From: Metallyticus violacea
Lineage: Eukaryota; Arthropoda; Insecta; Mantodea; Metallyticidae
Direction: 5' to 3'
DNA length: 64,000 bases
NCBI GenBank assembly: GCA_030762175.1
Contig: CM060831.1
Location: forward strand, 74,650,001 to 74,714,000
The translations under genes were made by a program, and so were the position numbers. The notes below the pieces were generated by a model that was given only the letters and a program-made list of their open reading frames with translations, did no database searches and was not told the origin of the DNA. Below are positions 33,955 through 46,749 of this stretch, one piece after another (position 1 is the stretch's first letter; each line of letters begins with the position of its first letter).

Positions 33955-34470
33955 TACACTTTGGTGATATCCAGATCAGTAAATTACGGGTGAACAGGGT
34001 CACGTCACGTTCGTGTACTGGGATTACAGGCGGAGAACAAACAAAGCATTTAGTGAGAAAGGAATTTTGCAGCATTGTACAAAGTTCCTCACATGGCGTC
34101 TTCTGTGTCGCCAAGAAGACAGAACTTGGAATATCAAGACGGTGAGACTTCTATTACTAAGAAATAAGAAGAGGAATAAGTTTTCAGAAAAAGGAAGACA
34201 GATGGTTCATAAACGAAAACTAGAAGCAACTTCTAAGAAAGACAAATATTCAAGAACGCCATTGAGGCAAGAATATTCATCTTCCAAAGAAGAAAACAGA
34301 CAAGAACAAGAAGACACAATAAGTGGATTTTTCCAAATAAACTATTGTGACGCTCTCTCTTCAAAACTGGGTGACTGGATGCAGTGCCAAGGGAGGTCTA
34401 GGAATGCCAGCATGAAAAATATGTTGGCGCCATAAACAAAAAACAATATTTTTTTGTGAAAGGTGTGAAG
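33955..34470 (+). pseudogene. Possible pogo/Tigger-type (DDE_1) transposase C-terminal tail
   Basis: A 140-codon open frame at 34013-34435 is basic and Ser/Glu-rich in its middle (KRKLEATSKKDKYSR, SSSKEENRQEQEDT). It ends in YCDALSSKLGDWMQCQ. In DDE_1 elements of the jerky/Tigger type, a charged linker is followed by a zinc-binding tail with the pattern C--C---Y--S---DW-QC--C--WAHE-C-G-----F-C--C. After a frame shift here, HEKYVGAINKKQYFFCERC-like residues continue that pattern. The catalytic part is not seen. The resemblance is short, so a host-gene exon cannot be excluded. Confidence 0.4.
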
Positions 34471-34644
34471 TATAAGGGTATTAGAACCTGGTTTATTGTG
34501 CTGATCCAATCATACAATGAAGCGAGTACTGAATCCACCATATATTTAGTTTAGATGCTGTTAATTAAAGTAAAACAATAATATTTAATGCTCATTGATA
34601 CTTAAAGATGATCATTACTAGTGGCATACTTTAAGCACAATATA

Positions 34645-34686
34645 CGAGGTGGTATCCAGAATATTTGGGACTGGTGCTGCCATCTG
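34645..34686 (+). repeat. Mariner copy B left terminal inverted repeat
   Basis: It pairs with 35881-35922 with about seven mismatches and adjoins TA. Confidence 0.8.
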
Positions 34687-34689
34687 GTC

Positions 34690-35794
34690 AAAAACTTACT
34701 TTCAAACCACCGGCTCCCTCTAAATAGTTCCCTTCCAAACCGGTTCCAGAGAGTCTGCCATTTTCCAAGTGCATCTTGGAAGTCATGTTCTTTGAGGGTG
34801 TTTAGCACATATGGCGTTTCTTCTTGAATCCTCTCAATTTTCAACTTGATTTTTAGTTTCGGGAATAGAGAAAAGTGGCAGGGTGCCAAATCAGGCGAAC
34901 ACGGTGGTAAGGGACAACCGTCACGTTGTATTTCGTCAAAAAGCTCCTGGTGAACAAGGAATTGTGACAGGGCACATTATCGTGATGCAACAGCCAGTTC
35001 CCTTGTCGCCAAAGTTCGGGCAGTCGTCTCCGCACATTTTCACAGAGCCATCGTAAAACGTCACAGTGTTACATGGAATTCACCATTTGCTTTGGTGGGA
35101 CGAATTCTTGGTATCAAAGAAAACAAGCAGCATGCTCTTGACTTTGCTCTTCACTTGTCTCGCTTTTTTTTTTTTTTTTTGTCTTGGTGAGTTCGGGCAG
35201 GTTCCACTGGGAGGATTGTTGTTTTGTCATAGGGTCATAAGCGTGCATCCAGCTCTCGTCGCCGGTGATGACTCTGGAGAAGAAGGCTGGGTTATCGGAT
35301 ACGGCCTGACGAAGCTCCGTGCAAACTTCAACACGCTGCTCCTTATGACAGCAGTCAGGATCCTTGGCACAAATTTTGCGGCGACACGATGCATGTCCAA
35401 TTCATCTGTTAAAATTCGTTGGCATGTCCCATAATCAATTGCCACTTCATGAGCAAGCTCTTCAAAGGTTTGACATCCATCCTCCCTTATGAGATGTTGA
35501 ACTTTGGCAACAATGTCGCGCGTTGTGCAGCTGACCGGCGTCACCGGTGTGAGTATCGTCTTACATAGCTGTAAGGCAGGCCCTGAACCGAGTATGTCAC
35601 TCAAACACAAGTGTGCGGCTCATGCTTTGTCCCCCAAATACTTGTTGAATCATTGCGAGGGTCTCCGTAGCATTTTTCTTGAGATTCGCACAGAATTCGC
35701 ACACTCTCTGTTCTAATCTTGGATCTATCGTAAAATCGCCACACACTACACACAGAGTATCATGAAAAGTACTATAGAATCTCAACACATCCAC
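34690..35794 (-). pseudogene. Mariner transposase pseudogene (third catalytic Asp replaced by His)
   Basis: In order on the minus strand: the first HTH region (LEQRVCEFCANLKKNATET...MSRTLVFE, 35794-35597) and the second HTH (EELAHEVAIDYGTCQRILTD and HRVAAKFVPRIL, within 35227-35610). Then come VITGDESWMHAYD with the first catalytic Asp (about 35270), LLHHDNVPCHN with the second (about 34980), and SPDLAPC-FSLFPKLK, where the third Asp is His (codon 34875-34877). The C-terminus is KEHDFQDALGKWQTLWNRF. Frames break near 35600, 35160-35180 (an A/T homopolymer), 34900 and elsewhere. The start at 35794 is upstream of the usual first HTH and may include a few non-native residues. Confidence 0.85.
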
Positions 35795-35880
35795 CTAGCT
35801 GCATGAAACTTTAAACACTCACTCGTCAAATGTGCTAGTGTTGCCACCTAGCGGCACAAAACTCTACTGCAACTACTGTC

Positions 35881-35922
35881 GAGATGGCAATACCCGTCCC
35901 GAATATTGTGGATACCAACTCG
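35881..35922 (-). repeat. Mariner copy B right terminal inverted repeat
   Basis: It is the reverse complement of 34645-34686 with scattered mismatches and is followed by TA. Confidence 0.8.
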
Positions 35923-35924
35923 TA

Positions 35925-37070
35925 CTTTGAATTAAAATTTCCTATTTCCTATCTTGGCGTGATTTGGGGCGGTTGACTGATCACCTATCCCTCTGACTAA
36001 GTTTGGCCGATTAATAAGACCCATCAGGGTGCTAATTATCGCTGTAGTTGAGTGTCCTTTCTCTCAGGATCTGTAAGCTGATGATGATAAAGCGAAGGTA
36101 TTCTGTAATTCTTTTGATATAAAACAATTTACTTTTAAAGTGTTTAAGAAAGAATTAAATCCCTTAAGTATAAATTAAATGTAAGCGAGTTATGATAGAA
36201 ATATAACTTATAAAAAAGAGAATTGCGGTATTATTTTTTTTATTTTCATGCTGTGGCGTTGGTGCACACATCTGTACACGTTTTTGTGCAAATAGTTTGT
36301 TTTCTTTTCTTTCACCATCTGTTGCAACCGGCTCCATATGTTCTTTCTTTCACTGTCTAATACTAACTGGAATATTCTCCAAGTGCCATAACGCCACAAC
36401 GTTATCCTTGGCCTGTTACTCGTAGTTTATTGGCGTGTGTTTGTTTTAGAGGGAGTAGCGGTTTCATCGGGGTTAGAGTGTTTCTAAAGTATAGGTCCGT
36501 TACTCTCTTTCAGGACTCGCCCACTGACCAAGCTAGCAATAAAAGTAATGTATATTGTAATCTTTAACTCAATTTTTAGATTTTATGTTTCAATGTACAG
36601 TATTTGACTACTTTTACGTCTACAAATGTTGAGCTAGCATTTTATAAAATTAATAATTTTAATATCATTTTTTAACATGCTTAGCCTTTAAACTGTCACA
36701 TGTTAAATTGCAGGCAAACAATAGTTAAGGTTAATATTCAAAGTTAAATTGGACAAGTGATTATCCATAAAACTTTTATATGTGTAAGGCAAGCACAGCC
36801 ATTATGTAAAGTTAATGAATTTAGTAAAGTGCTTGCTAGGTGACTAGATTTTTATGTAGATGCTAAAGCAGTTTGCATAGATCACAATGTACTTCTTCTG
36901 TTGTTGAAAGCACATTGGTGAGTTATTGTGAATGGTGTCTTGATAATTATTATGATAAATATATAAGTTTTAAATAAAAGATTCTTCCCTAATTGGATAC
37001 TATTTTTCTCCGCCATATTCTGGTTTTTTTTTTCAGGCGTTTTCTAAATTAAAATGCTCAGGCAGATATT
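35925..37070. other. Unrecognised DNA
   Basis: Bases 35950-36070 are balanced in composition (GGCGTGATTTGGGGCGGTTG) and may be a SINE fragment I cannot place. The rest is AT-rich. Confidence 0.3.
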
Positions 37071-37315
37071 GTTGATTTGATTTATTTATAGACATCTCAA
37101 GTCATCAGGGTCCCATCAATTAAGGGATAAGAAGGCCAATAAATTTTTCTCAGATGCCTCTTCTTTCAGGCTTGAGGTTGATTTACATGCCGTAAATCTA
37201 CGATATGGGACCCACTGCTTTACGCCTGAAAAAATCCATCGGTCCTGGCCGGAATTGAACCCGCGATCTTAGGTTTAAGAGGAAAATACGGTTGGCACTA
37301 CACCACTAGGGCCGA
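37071..37315 (-). mobile_element. SINE family I, copy 4 (internally shortened)
   Basis: The minus-strand head retains GGCCCTAGTGGTGTAGTG and a mutated B box (GGTTCAATTCC). The body lacks about 30 bases around the TTCCTTCGGAAGG segment and part of the tail. CAGGCA occurs on both sides (37059-37064 and 37321-37326), but it is short and offset. Confidence 0.85.
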
Positions 37316-37319
37316 CCCA

Positions 37320-39572
37320 GCAGGCATCAATGGGAGGGTGTTGTGTGACAAGAAATCTTAAATGAGAATGGAAATGTCAAACGTTCTAAATGTCATTTTC
37401 TAAATATTATACAGAAAGCAAAGCACTACCCGCTACTATTAGCATTACTTACTAACTTATTATGCTCAACAAGTGAAGACATTAGTTTACTACAAAATTA
37501 TTTTGTATAACAAATGGTTGCCAAAAATACGATGGTCAGGGCGAACAAAAGTAACAACAATATGAACTTTCTATGTACCACATGGTGCAAGAGTTGGTTA
37601 CAAGTGTCATTCAAGCTTTTGTTACATTTTATTTCAGGTTTTAGAGGGAAATAATTAGAAATATAGTATTGGTGAATAGCAGGAACATGTATAATGTGTT
37701 ATTAAGCGCAAAAGTAAAACAAATCCATTATAAAACGAATAATAATTTTTTTTCTCCTCACAAATGACAGGCACAGGTTAGTATTTCATTCTTATGCAGG
37801 GATTAAAATTGATGTCATGTGGCAACATGGACAATTTCAACCGATAAATGGAGTTGGTCTTTCAGACGAAGCACGGGTTGCTTTATATAAACACTTATTT
37901 TCCTCTCTTTAAGGCTTAAAAACATCCACCCTTCTAGTGGCGAGTAGGTTCTTTTAATAGATATTTCAGATGGATTAAATCCAGATACAAGTTTCGTACT
38001 TTAGGAATTGTGCAATTTGAAATGACTACATGAAAAGGATTTATAATTTTAGCTTTATTTACAATCCTATGTGAATCTTGGGGAAAGAAGGCTTTATATT
38101 CCCTTCTTCTTTTCTCTATAACAGCGAAATGTCTATCCAAACTCAATCCGTAATATAAATATTTCCCCTTAAAAACCAATATTATCACGGCATGGCACTT
38201 AGAACAATAGATGGCTACATAGAATGACATTTAGAACTGCACTATGTTTTAACGAATATTTTAATAGGCACTTCGAGCATAACTATGAATATACATCTGG
38301 GCACAGAGAACGTACTTTTGAAATAAAACGATTAATTTAAAAATGGCGCTTAGAACATACGACATTTCCCCTCTTCAGTTCTTGTTAAGAAAATGTATAC
38401 CAGAAACCGAATTACGTCATATTTCGATCATATAAAATGAAAAGTGTTGGTGTGCAAAGGCAAGGAAAATATTCTGCAAATAGTACAGTCAAGTTGATGA
38501 TAACCGTCACAAAGATATTCCTCTAACACGAAAGATTCCCTGCTTTCAACTCTAATAGCCGTACTGGTGGTTTAAAGGTCGGATAATGTGCGACTAGTCG
38601 CTAAACCTATCCACTTGAAAATAAACGTAAATCGAGATGATACGCACGATAGAGATACACACAAGACTGAACTCTTATTAAATCCTGCTTCGCATAAAGA
38701 CAATGTGTCCTTCACTGTCGTCATTACAGTAAAATGTTGCAGACAAAAGCCTGAAATTAAGTGAGGGAAATATTTTGCGGAATAAACTATTTCTCTTGTA
38801 ATTATTTTAGAGATAGGGAAGGAAAGTAAAGGCGAAGCCATGACAAAGAAACAGAGTGGAAGAGAAATATGCTTTCACGCAGGCTCATGAACTCAAATCA
38901 TTTTCGCTGTCAACAGCTCCATCGCCATCCGTGGCCATTGAGACATGAAATAGACCCTGTGCCACAGGAAGTTAGAGGATGCTCTTGTTAGACTACTTTC
39001 CTAAAGGCTAAATTGAAGTTAACGGTGTTGATTCCGTATCTCTTCGGCGTCTTTGTGATGAGAATGGTTGTTTGCTATCCCTTAATCCTTATGTCGCCTT
39101 TGTACCTCGTCAGTAACACACAGTCTGTCCCTCTTGAAATATTTCTTTCCTTTCCTTTCTGGCTCCCTTTTCGGCACTCTTGATTGGCTTCCGTGTTTTT
39201 ACTGGTTTCCTTTCCCCACTTTTTTCTGATCTACAGTACCTCCACATGTCCTTTTTTATTAGCTTCTTCTTATATTTTTTCCCCCTGTCTGTTTTCCATA
39301 TTCTTTTCTCCTTAGTTTTATTTCATCATTCCTATTATTCTTCTATTTGGTCAATGTCCTTCTTAGTTTCCATTGTCTTGAATCATTTTATTTCTTTCAA
39401 TTATTTTATTAACTTTTACACTCCGTTATATGTTTTTTCTGTTCCTTCCTTCTCTCTTTTTCTGTTTGTTTCGAAATGTAAAATTGGATCTTAGAAACAA
39501 CTATATTTGCATTACATAATGCAGCAACGTTCAACATAATGTAACCATATACATTTAAAACATCAGACATCA
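37320..39572. other. Unrecognised DNA
   Basis: A 98-codon minus frame at 37934-38230 and an 89-codon minus frame at 38572-38841 show no known domain. Bases 39120-39480 are strongly pyrimidine-rich on the plus strand. Confidence 0.3.
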
Positions 39573-39745
39573 GGGAAGTAAAGCCGTGGGTCCCGTGTCG
39601 CAAATTTACGGCAAGAAAAAGAACCTCAAGCCAGAAAGAAAAGGCCTCTGAGCACAATTTGTCGGCCGTTTCACGCCCCGAATATAATGGGACGCTGATA
39701 ACCCGAGATGTTAGACAGCATCCATAAATAAACCAAAATCAAAGA
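39573..39745 (+). mobile_element. SINE family I, copy 5 (5'-truncated)
   Basis: The copy begins within the body at GGGAAGTAAAGCCGTGGGTC and runs to the tail (CCATAAATAAACCAAAATC). Head and Pol III boxes are absent. Confidence 0.88.
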
Positions 39746-39749
39746 AGTT

Positions 39750-42334
39750 TTGAGTTCTTTGCGCGTTTATTGCTATCCGTTAAAGCCAGAACAAGAAGAA
39801 ATTTATCAAAAACTTCATTCGACTAAATAACGTTTTATAAAGGTACGGTTAAAACCTGTAATGGAACATGAAAAAATGAGAAACATGCATTTTAAATTTA
39901 ATTTTCCCCTACTTAATATGTAGCTTCCTACGAGTAATTCTGCAGTTCCGTATTGTCCAAATGTGTCTAGTAAACTAGAGCAGTTAGACTTTCCCATAAA
40001 ATGTTTCATTTGTCAAAATAATCTAAAATAAATGTTGAACAAACAAACGTATAATTGTTAATAAAGAAACAAACTAATAACTAACTGGTCATAACAATGG
40101 GAGAGCTCAATTAATGACGATAGAAACTCAAATTCCTTGGGGCCGTTCATCCTGACCTTAGGATTTTTCGTGGTTTCCCCTGATCGCCTTCCAACAAATT
40201 TTCGTTTTAATTCCTTTTACAGGGAATGAAAGTAAGAATTCTGAAGGGCTCGAATTTTTTGGAGGAAAAAGAGAGTGTTTTATGTTAGAGAACCGTGTAT
40301 GTTTAACCTGGTCTACCGGGGTCTCCTTCCCTTCCTCACAGAGATGGGCTTAGGCACAAAATCTCAGCATATGAACAAAGCTGAAGAGCGAAATGTCCAC
40401 CTTCGTTACTACCTTTCCAACCCAACTGACCAAACACAATTTTCCAGGTGATAGAAGCACGTACTTTGAACAGTATCAAGTGCTTTTTTATTCCTGCGTA
40501 TTTCACAAAGATGATACGAAATATTTCCATAACTTCATGCAACATCCTCTAGGATTCAAAACATATTTTAATCATCATTGTTTGCAAGTTTTCCATGCAA
40601 CAAAGGCAGATATGTAATAATGTTTAAGTAAATGCTGCTGACGCTAATTACGAGTATGTTTGGTGTTATTAAGTTAATGTGAGCTTGTTAAAGCTAACAC
40701 AAACACAATCAAATAGAGAGGGAGAAAAAGTAAATAAAATGTATACATAATTAACACTCTTTGTATTATTTAATTAGAAAATCCGTTTACCTTTCTCAAA
40801 AGACTGTTGTATTTAATAAGCACCAGTGACTGAAAAACAAGAAGCACATGCACGCGAGCACACACACTAGAAACCTATATTTTAATCTATAAGTGCATAT
40901 TCCTGAGGATATATCGATATGATGCAAATAATGACACACAATACACATACATAATCAATACAAACTCCTATGTGCTCAGAAAATTTCAATATGCAACTCA
41001 CTATGTTATTTATGCACATATGTTATCCTTAGACCTCAAAAGCGCTTGTTGATATCACATGATTCATGAGCTACAGCGCCTTCTGTCCATGATCTCCTTC
41101 ATGAGATGAAAAGATGTCTATCTAATCTTTCTCTTTTAGGCCCTTCTCCTCTACAGGGACTAAATAGACTCGTCTTTAACTTTTACACCCGTTTCCTTGA
41201 AGGGGATGACTTTAAGACTCCTATCTAAAAATATTTGTCTTTGGGAGACACGGAGCTTGATAAACCTGTATCCGAAACATGCCATTGTCAACCTGGAGCG
41301 CAAGGTGACATCTGGGAAGAAAGTGAAATAGAAGGCTGTTCAAGGTTCGATCATTGGAAGAATGGTCAGAATAGCTAGGAATGGAAAGAAGATCAACGAG
41401 AAGTCGCAAAAGAAGATTGCATTTAGCAATTTCCATTTTAAATGGAACAGGCTCAGGGCGTATGTAAAAACAAAAAGGAGGAAGAATATTAATTCCTAGC
41501 GTATCTATTTCAACGTTTTAATTTGCTTATCCGCAATAAAATTGTGTTAGACCAACTAATTATTTTAGTATTTTAACCTTTTAGAATTAGTTTACAGATG
41601 ACCAGATTTTAGTAGAGTGATGTTCATCTGCAAGAAGAATTTAAAGATCTGAATGACATAATATCCAAGTTTTCAACAAGTAGAACATATGTTGTGAGTG
41701 TTCTGTTAGCGGTATGATAGCTGAAACACAAAATATTTCCTAGAATTTATAAATATTAATTTAAAATATAAATTTAGTAAAATCAGTGCCAAAATAACAG
41801 TTGGCAAAATTTTGCCCAAGTCACCAATTATTTAGAAGTGAAAAACACATCTAACCAGAAGCTACAGAAATGTGTTTTCCCCAGTGCCTGCCCTTGCACC
41901 TGAGCATGCCCCCCCCCCTTATCGGAAAGGCGGTATTGTAGCCGCCTTCTGAATTGGGGCGCCCATAAAGTGCAGCTACTTTGGACCAATGGAAATACTG
42001 ATGAAGATGATATGGTTATTGCATTGTTAGGGAGGCAGGAGAATACCTCCACACTTCAACCGGCTCACTGTTTGACGTTTATGCCTATACCCCAGTGGAG
42101 ATATCTCCGGTTGCAAGGAAATTGTTATAGAAAGAACACTCCCCTCCTCCAAGGAGTTCGATGCGCGGGCGGAAATTTTTCCAATGCGCAAGCCTCCGTA
42201 ACACCGTACATAGCACCAGTCCACCTCGAACCAATGAAATGCAATGAGGTGAAATGTAAGAGCGAAAAATTCCTAGAAAGGAAAGTTGCAACCCCGCATT
42301 TGCATAAGCAAACAAAGAAAATCACGGAAAACTA
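39750..42334. other. Unrecognised DNA with a SINE-tail-like segment
   Basis: At 40140-40210, GACCTTAGGATTTTTCGTGG and TTTCCCCTGATCGCCTTCC resemble a tail shared by several insect SINEs. A C10 run lies at 41909-41918. Overlapping frames at 41970-42335 and its minus strand have no domain. Confidence 0.3.
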
Positions 42335-42525
42335 AGACCAGAATTTTCGTCCCACTGGCTCTGTATGGCATAATTATGGTGCGCCAGGAGGTCCTTAAAC
42401 CTAGTTAGACCTACAATGGGGGTCTTCTTAGCCAACGACAATTCAATATAACATATTTGGTAATCGAACTCGGAACCACAGGAGTAGTTGACAGAAATGC
42501 TGACTATTAGACCATAGGGTGTTCA
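42335..42525 (-). mobile_element. SINE family III remnant (copy 2)
   Basis: This is the partner of 15665-15835. It keeps ATTATGGTG, TCCTTAAACCTAGTT, GTCTTCTTAGCCAA and the B-box-like CGAACTCGGAACCACAGGAG on the plus strand. Confidence 0.5.
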
Positions 42526-42529
42526 AAGT

Positions 42530-45500
42530 AAAACCGCATTATGTACTTTCGAGAAAATAAAAAGTAGTATTACTTAAGGAAATGAATTTAAAATGGAAAT
42601 TGCATCCAAGAATATTCAAAAATATCTGAACTTTCCAGATCATATGGAAAAAGAAAGAACACAACGAACAAAATAAACTTAAGACTGGAGCTGGCTACGT
42701 GATCTAATTATGTTAACTTAAACATATTATTTCATAACATAAATTGCAACACTCTGCTTTTCAAATGTTTTGTAAACTATTTTTCAATCTCAGAGCGTTA
42801 ATGAAAGCATGAGGGAAGACAAGGCACATTTTGAATTTCATAAATAAATTCGGTTTTTTAAAACAACTCAATTAGTTCAGCGGAAAAGATAGAGCGAAAA
42901 TAACACGCTATTGTGAACAAGAATTGCGTCATCTCTACGGTATAACTTAGTTATAGAAAACAAAACACAAACGGGAAGCAGGCTCGAAAGGATGCAATGT
43001 TAAGTAATTGTAGCACGATAGCAACGCGATATAAGAGAGGGAGGAAGGGAGGGACGGAGGGACGGAGGAGTGTATAATATCACCAGCAATTTATGTAATG
43101 GCTGTTCCGCTTACATTCATTTATTGGTTCTGCATGGAAGAGATTAACGCTACCGCTACACGGTATAGTTACAATCCTTCCCGAACGTCAAGCTCTAGCA
43201 AAGCGCTGCAGTACATCAGAATAAGAGAGTGACAAAGAAGCGCTGCTTAAACCAAGAAGGGAGGGGGGGGGGGGGCGAGAAAAATAATACACAAATAGGT
43301 CAACAGTTTCTTCATGAAAATTACTTTTCTCAATGATAAAAATTAAAATAAATAGTTCCTACAACCAACATGTACCATTTATAAACTATACTTTAAATGT
43401 ATAATTTTTATCAAATGTAAGTAAATGAAAATATTTTCAAGATTGAAAAAACGCCCTTTGTCCATTCTTGCAGACATTTTCACATCGTAATTGCCTTGTC
43501 TAATAGTAGTAGCTTTTATTGTAGCAGTAAATTTGATACTGGGTCTTTCGTGGTTTTTACCGCCAGTTTTATGGCAGCTGGAAGGTCCGCCGTTAGAGTG
43601 GTAACGCCAGGCAAAGTGGATGTAATATCCGCGCGACTGATTCAAGTTCTCAAAATTACAACTACAATGAAAATAACCACGTAGCAAAGATGTAAATCAT
43701 GTTCTGTTACATTCATGCATTTATATCATCTTTTTAGAAAATTATCCTTCGCATGCATCAGTTTGTTTATCTTTCCAAATTTGGAAGCATCTAAGGTCTA
43801 TTATCCATGATTAAGTGCTCCTAATATTCGGATGATTCAGAATTAATGATGACAGCAACTGATTTAAACTTATTGTTCTTTACTGGTGAAGATGGCTCTG
43901 TTTGTATAGTCATGTTTCAACACAAAAAACAGTATTGCAGTATAAAAAAAAAGCTCGGTTAATCACAAAATCCTTTGTATGACAAGAACACGGAGTGTTG
44001 TGCGCCGTAATACAGTGTAACTATTTTAAAAATATGGAACGTTATTACTATAGGCGGGAGTTAATATCAACTGGGATTAATTTTGTTTATTTAATTAGAT
44101 GAATAGATGTTCTTCTTGCCTTGGCTCTTGAAGTCAGGAGTTTGATGTTTCCTATTTCTCTGGTTTCCATTGCAGAGGATAGAAATATCAGGGGAGGGTG
44201 TTTTTGATGACGTAATGTCTTTAGGGAAAGAAGAGAATTCTTCAATGGAATAATACAAATTTCGGCTCCAGTTGGACTTTTGATTTATTTGACAATTGAA
44301 GGATTTAGGAACATGCTGTGCATCTGTCATGTTGTTATAATTCTGGTCCTTTATGTACTGTATAATTTACCCTCGGGTTATAATACACTGTCTTCACTTG
44401 TGGATCTATGGACACATTTACTCACTTTAACTTTGATTTTTCAGTTATAACTTCACACAATGTTTAAATCCGACCTATAATTTCGGGATAACACCTTATA
44501 ATAACACTAATCCCTTTACCGTAAAGACTCTATGACAATATTGAAAGTACGGCTATAACCTTAGCGATACCAAGGCGTTACTCTTACTGACTGTCTGTGA
44601 CTGAGAGACTGTTAACTGAGTGATTGATTCCTCATGTTCCTACCTAACTTACTTCTTATATTTGATATTAAATCCATCATGTGGGTTCGCTCCGCCCCTT
44701 AAAATTTATTTTAAATATTATTAAACGTGGTTCACTTCTCGTTCCTATTGGACCACAATAAATATCACTTTTATCACATACTCGCTTGTATTCGTTAGGT
44801 TTTGAAATACATTTATCAGTCGAACCAGCTCACTTACTTTCTAAAATAAATATTCCCACGTGGCGGCTTTTGACTTTGACAGATTCCTGTACTCTTTTAA
44901 TTTTACCATAGATTCTCACACTAAAGGTTTGCGATAAGGCATGTTTCGTCATTTGAGAGGTATTTCTTTGAAACTGTCGGAAATAGCTAAAATCTTGATT
45001 TCTGTAAGGCACTAGTTTCTGTATGCGGTGTTTCTTTTGATGACGAGTACTGTTATCGATTCAACTCATATTTCTTGGTATTCCATGTTGAGGCAATAAA
45101 AACATTTGCGATCTGATGTCGGCAATCTTTCATGGATGACTAGCAATGGGAGGAAAGGGTCATCCCTCTTTAACAAAAGAAGAGAACCTTTAGAGACAAA
45201 TCATATTGTCCTAAGACTTTCTACAGGTAGCAATAACAAAGAAAGAATATATGTGTGTGTGTGTGAGTGTGTGTGAGTGAGTGAGTGTGTCAAAATGACA
45301 TATACATCACTAATATTAAATTGTGATTCTAATTGCAATATTGATATCCTTGATTATAATGTCATTCTTGACCTCGTTAAACAATACTTGAAGAAGATAC
45401 AATTATTATAATTACCATCAAGAGCAATTATTATTGATGTAGGAATTCTTGGGACAACAATTCCTGCTTCAAATACAATAAACATAAAGATAAGAGGATT

Positions 45501-46185
45501 GAAATACCCGCAAACATTTTTTTGAACAAGTGATTGATATTGAATGTCGATCTGGGTTCTCTCATCTGACAAGGCTGCGCTTTATTTATGGATAGGTAAA
45601 AATACAATGTATGGAAGAAATCCTCCCACACCTAAGAACTGAAAGAAAATATAAGACAAGAAATTGATTCAATTTCGGAAGATGAGCCGACGCGCGTATG
45701 TGAATGGTATTTTTTTTTTAATTCCAAAAAAAGTGTAGATTTAGCACAACATTTCCAACAACTCCTGTCATGATACTGCATATTTTCATTGTAATTGTGC
45801 TTGTAATTGCGAGAACTTGAAACAGTTGCGCGGATATTACATATGACTCGCCGGGAGTTACCGCTGACTACCGAACAGCCAGCTCCCGTTAAAGGGTCAC
45901 AAGATAATGAAAGACAGTCGCATATGAAGACGTATTATACTAAAGGCTCCTACTATAATTCAGGACATAAATTCGTCGTACAATGTCCTAGTTAAAAAGG
46001 CGCTACTTTTAAAAGTCAATATATTCATTTGTATCTAAGATATGGGTATACATAATACATTTGACGTTCAAAATCTTAATATAACAGAAAGTAGGTCAGA
46101 TATTATGTTCATTAACAGCTATTCATTCTTTCACCGTGTTGTGCCAAAAAACAGCCCATTTACTGAACAGTAAGCATCATCATGT
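42530..46185. other. Unrecognised DNA
   Basis: A GGGAGGAAGG-rich stretch lies at 43036-43070 and a G13 run at 43263-43275. Overlapping frames at 43379-43687 have no domain I know. The rest is AT-rich. Confidence 0.35.
45250..45291. repeat. GT-rich microsatellite
   Basis: GT repeats interrupted by GA units. Confidence 0.85.
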
Positions 46186-46420
46186 TTGCAGCTTATTCTT
46201 GGGGGAAGAGCTAAGCTCCTGTTACCAGTTCCTTTCCGCAATGATGAAGATGACACAATGATGGAGGAATGGCGAAATGGGCGGCAGGAGAACCGGGAAA
46301 CCCGGAAGAAAACCTTCCCAGGCGTAGATTTTGTTTCCTTAAAAATACCTTATGGCCGTTGGGATCGAATCCAGGAAATTCAATTAGAGGTTTACAGTCT
46401 AACGACTCGGCCAAGATAAA
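46186..46420 (-). mobile_element. tRNA-derived SINE-like remnant
   Basis: On the minus strand, TTGGCCGAGTCGTTAGACTG resembles a tRNA D arm with A box, followed by TGGATTCGATCCCAACGGCC, a B-box-like T arm. The 150 bases beyond do not match family I or II, so this may be another family. Confidence 0.4.
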
Positions 46421-46654
46421 GACAATTTAAATGTGACGAAAAATCAAATCAGTATAAACGAACAACGATTTTCACAAAAATCGCTGTTCATGTAATGCAT
46501 AGTAATTCGATATCTTATTCTCTAGTGATTCGTTAACATTTTGACCAGTTTTTTTTATTCTGATTCAACTAAATAAATAACATTTATATAATTCAATTTA
46601 TATTCAGACACATTACAGGATATAGTAACAATTCCTTACCTTTATCCTATCTCA

Positions 46655-46745
46655 TTATATCATTTCATCTCATGTATCATCAGTGTCACCGCCTGTGGTG
46701 CCTCAGCAGTAAAAACGAGCGTTAAACACTAATAAAAAAAATCCT
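46655..46745 (+). mobile_element. SINE family II, 3' tail only
   Basis: ATGTATCATCAGTGTCACCG and CCTGTGGTGCCTCAGCAGTA followed by AAAACGAGCGTTAA are the tail of family II in forward orientation, ending in A-rich text. Confidence 0.6.
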
Positions 46746-46749
46746 TACC

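Larger units (their letters stand above)
34645..35922 (-). mobile_element. Mariner element of canonical length with both terminal inverted repeats (copy B)
   Basis: The ends read CGAGGTGGTATCCAGAATAT (left) and CGAGTTGGTATCCACAATAT (right, reverse complement), and similarity continues for about 42 bases per side. TA flanks both ends (34643-34644 and 35923-35924). The length of 1278 bp is typical for mariner. The single transposase reading is on the minus strand and is broken by several frameshifts. It is a different family from copies A and C, with different inverted repeats. Confidence 0.88.
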
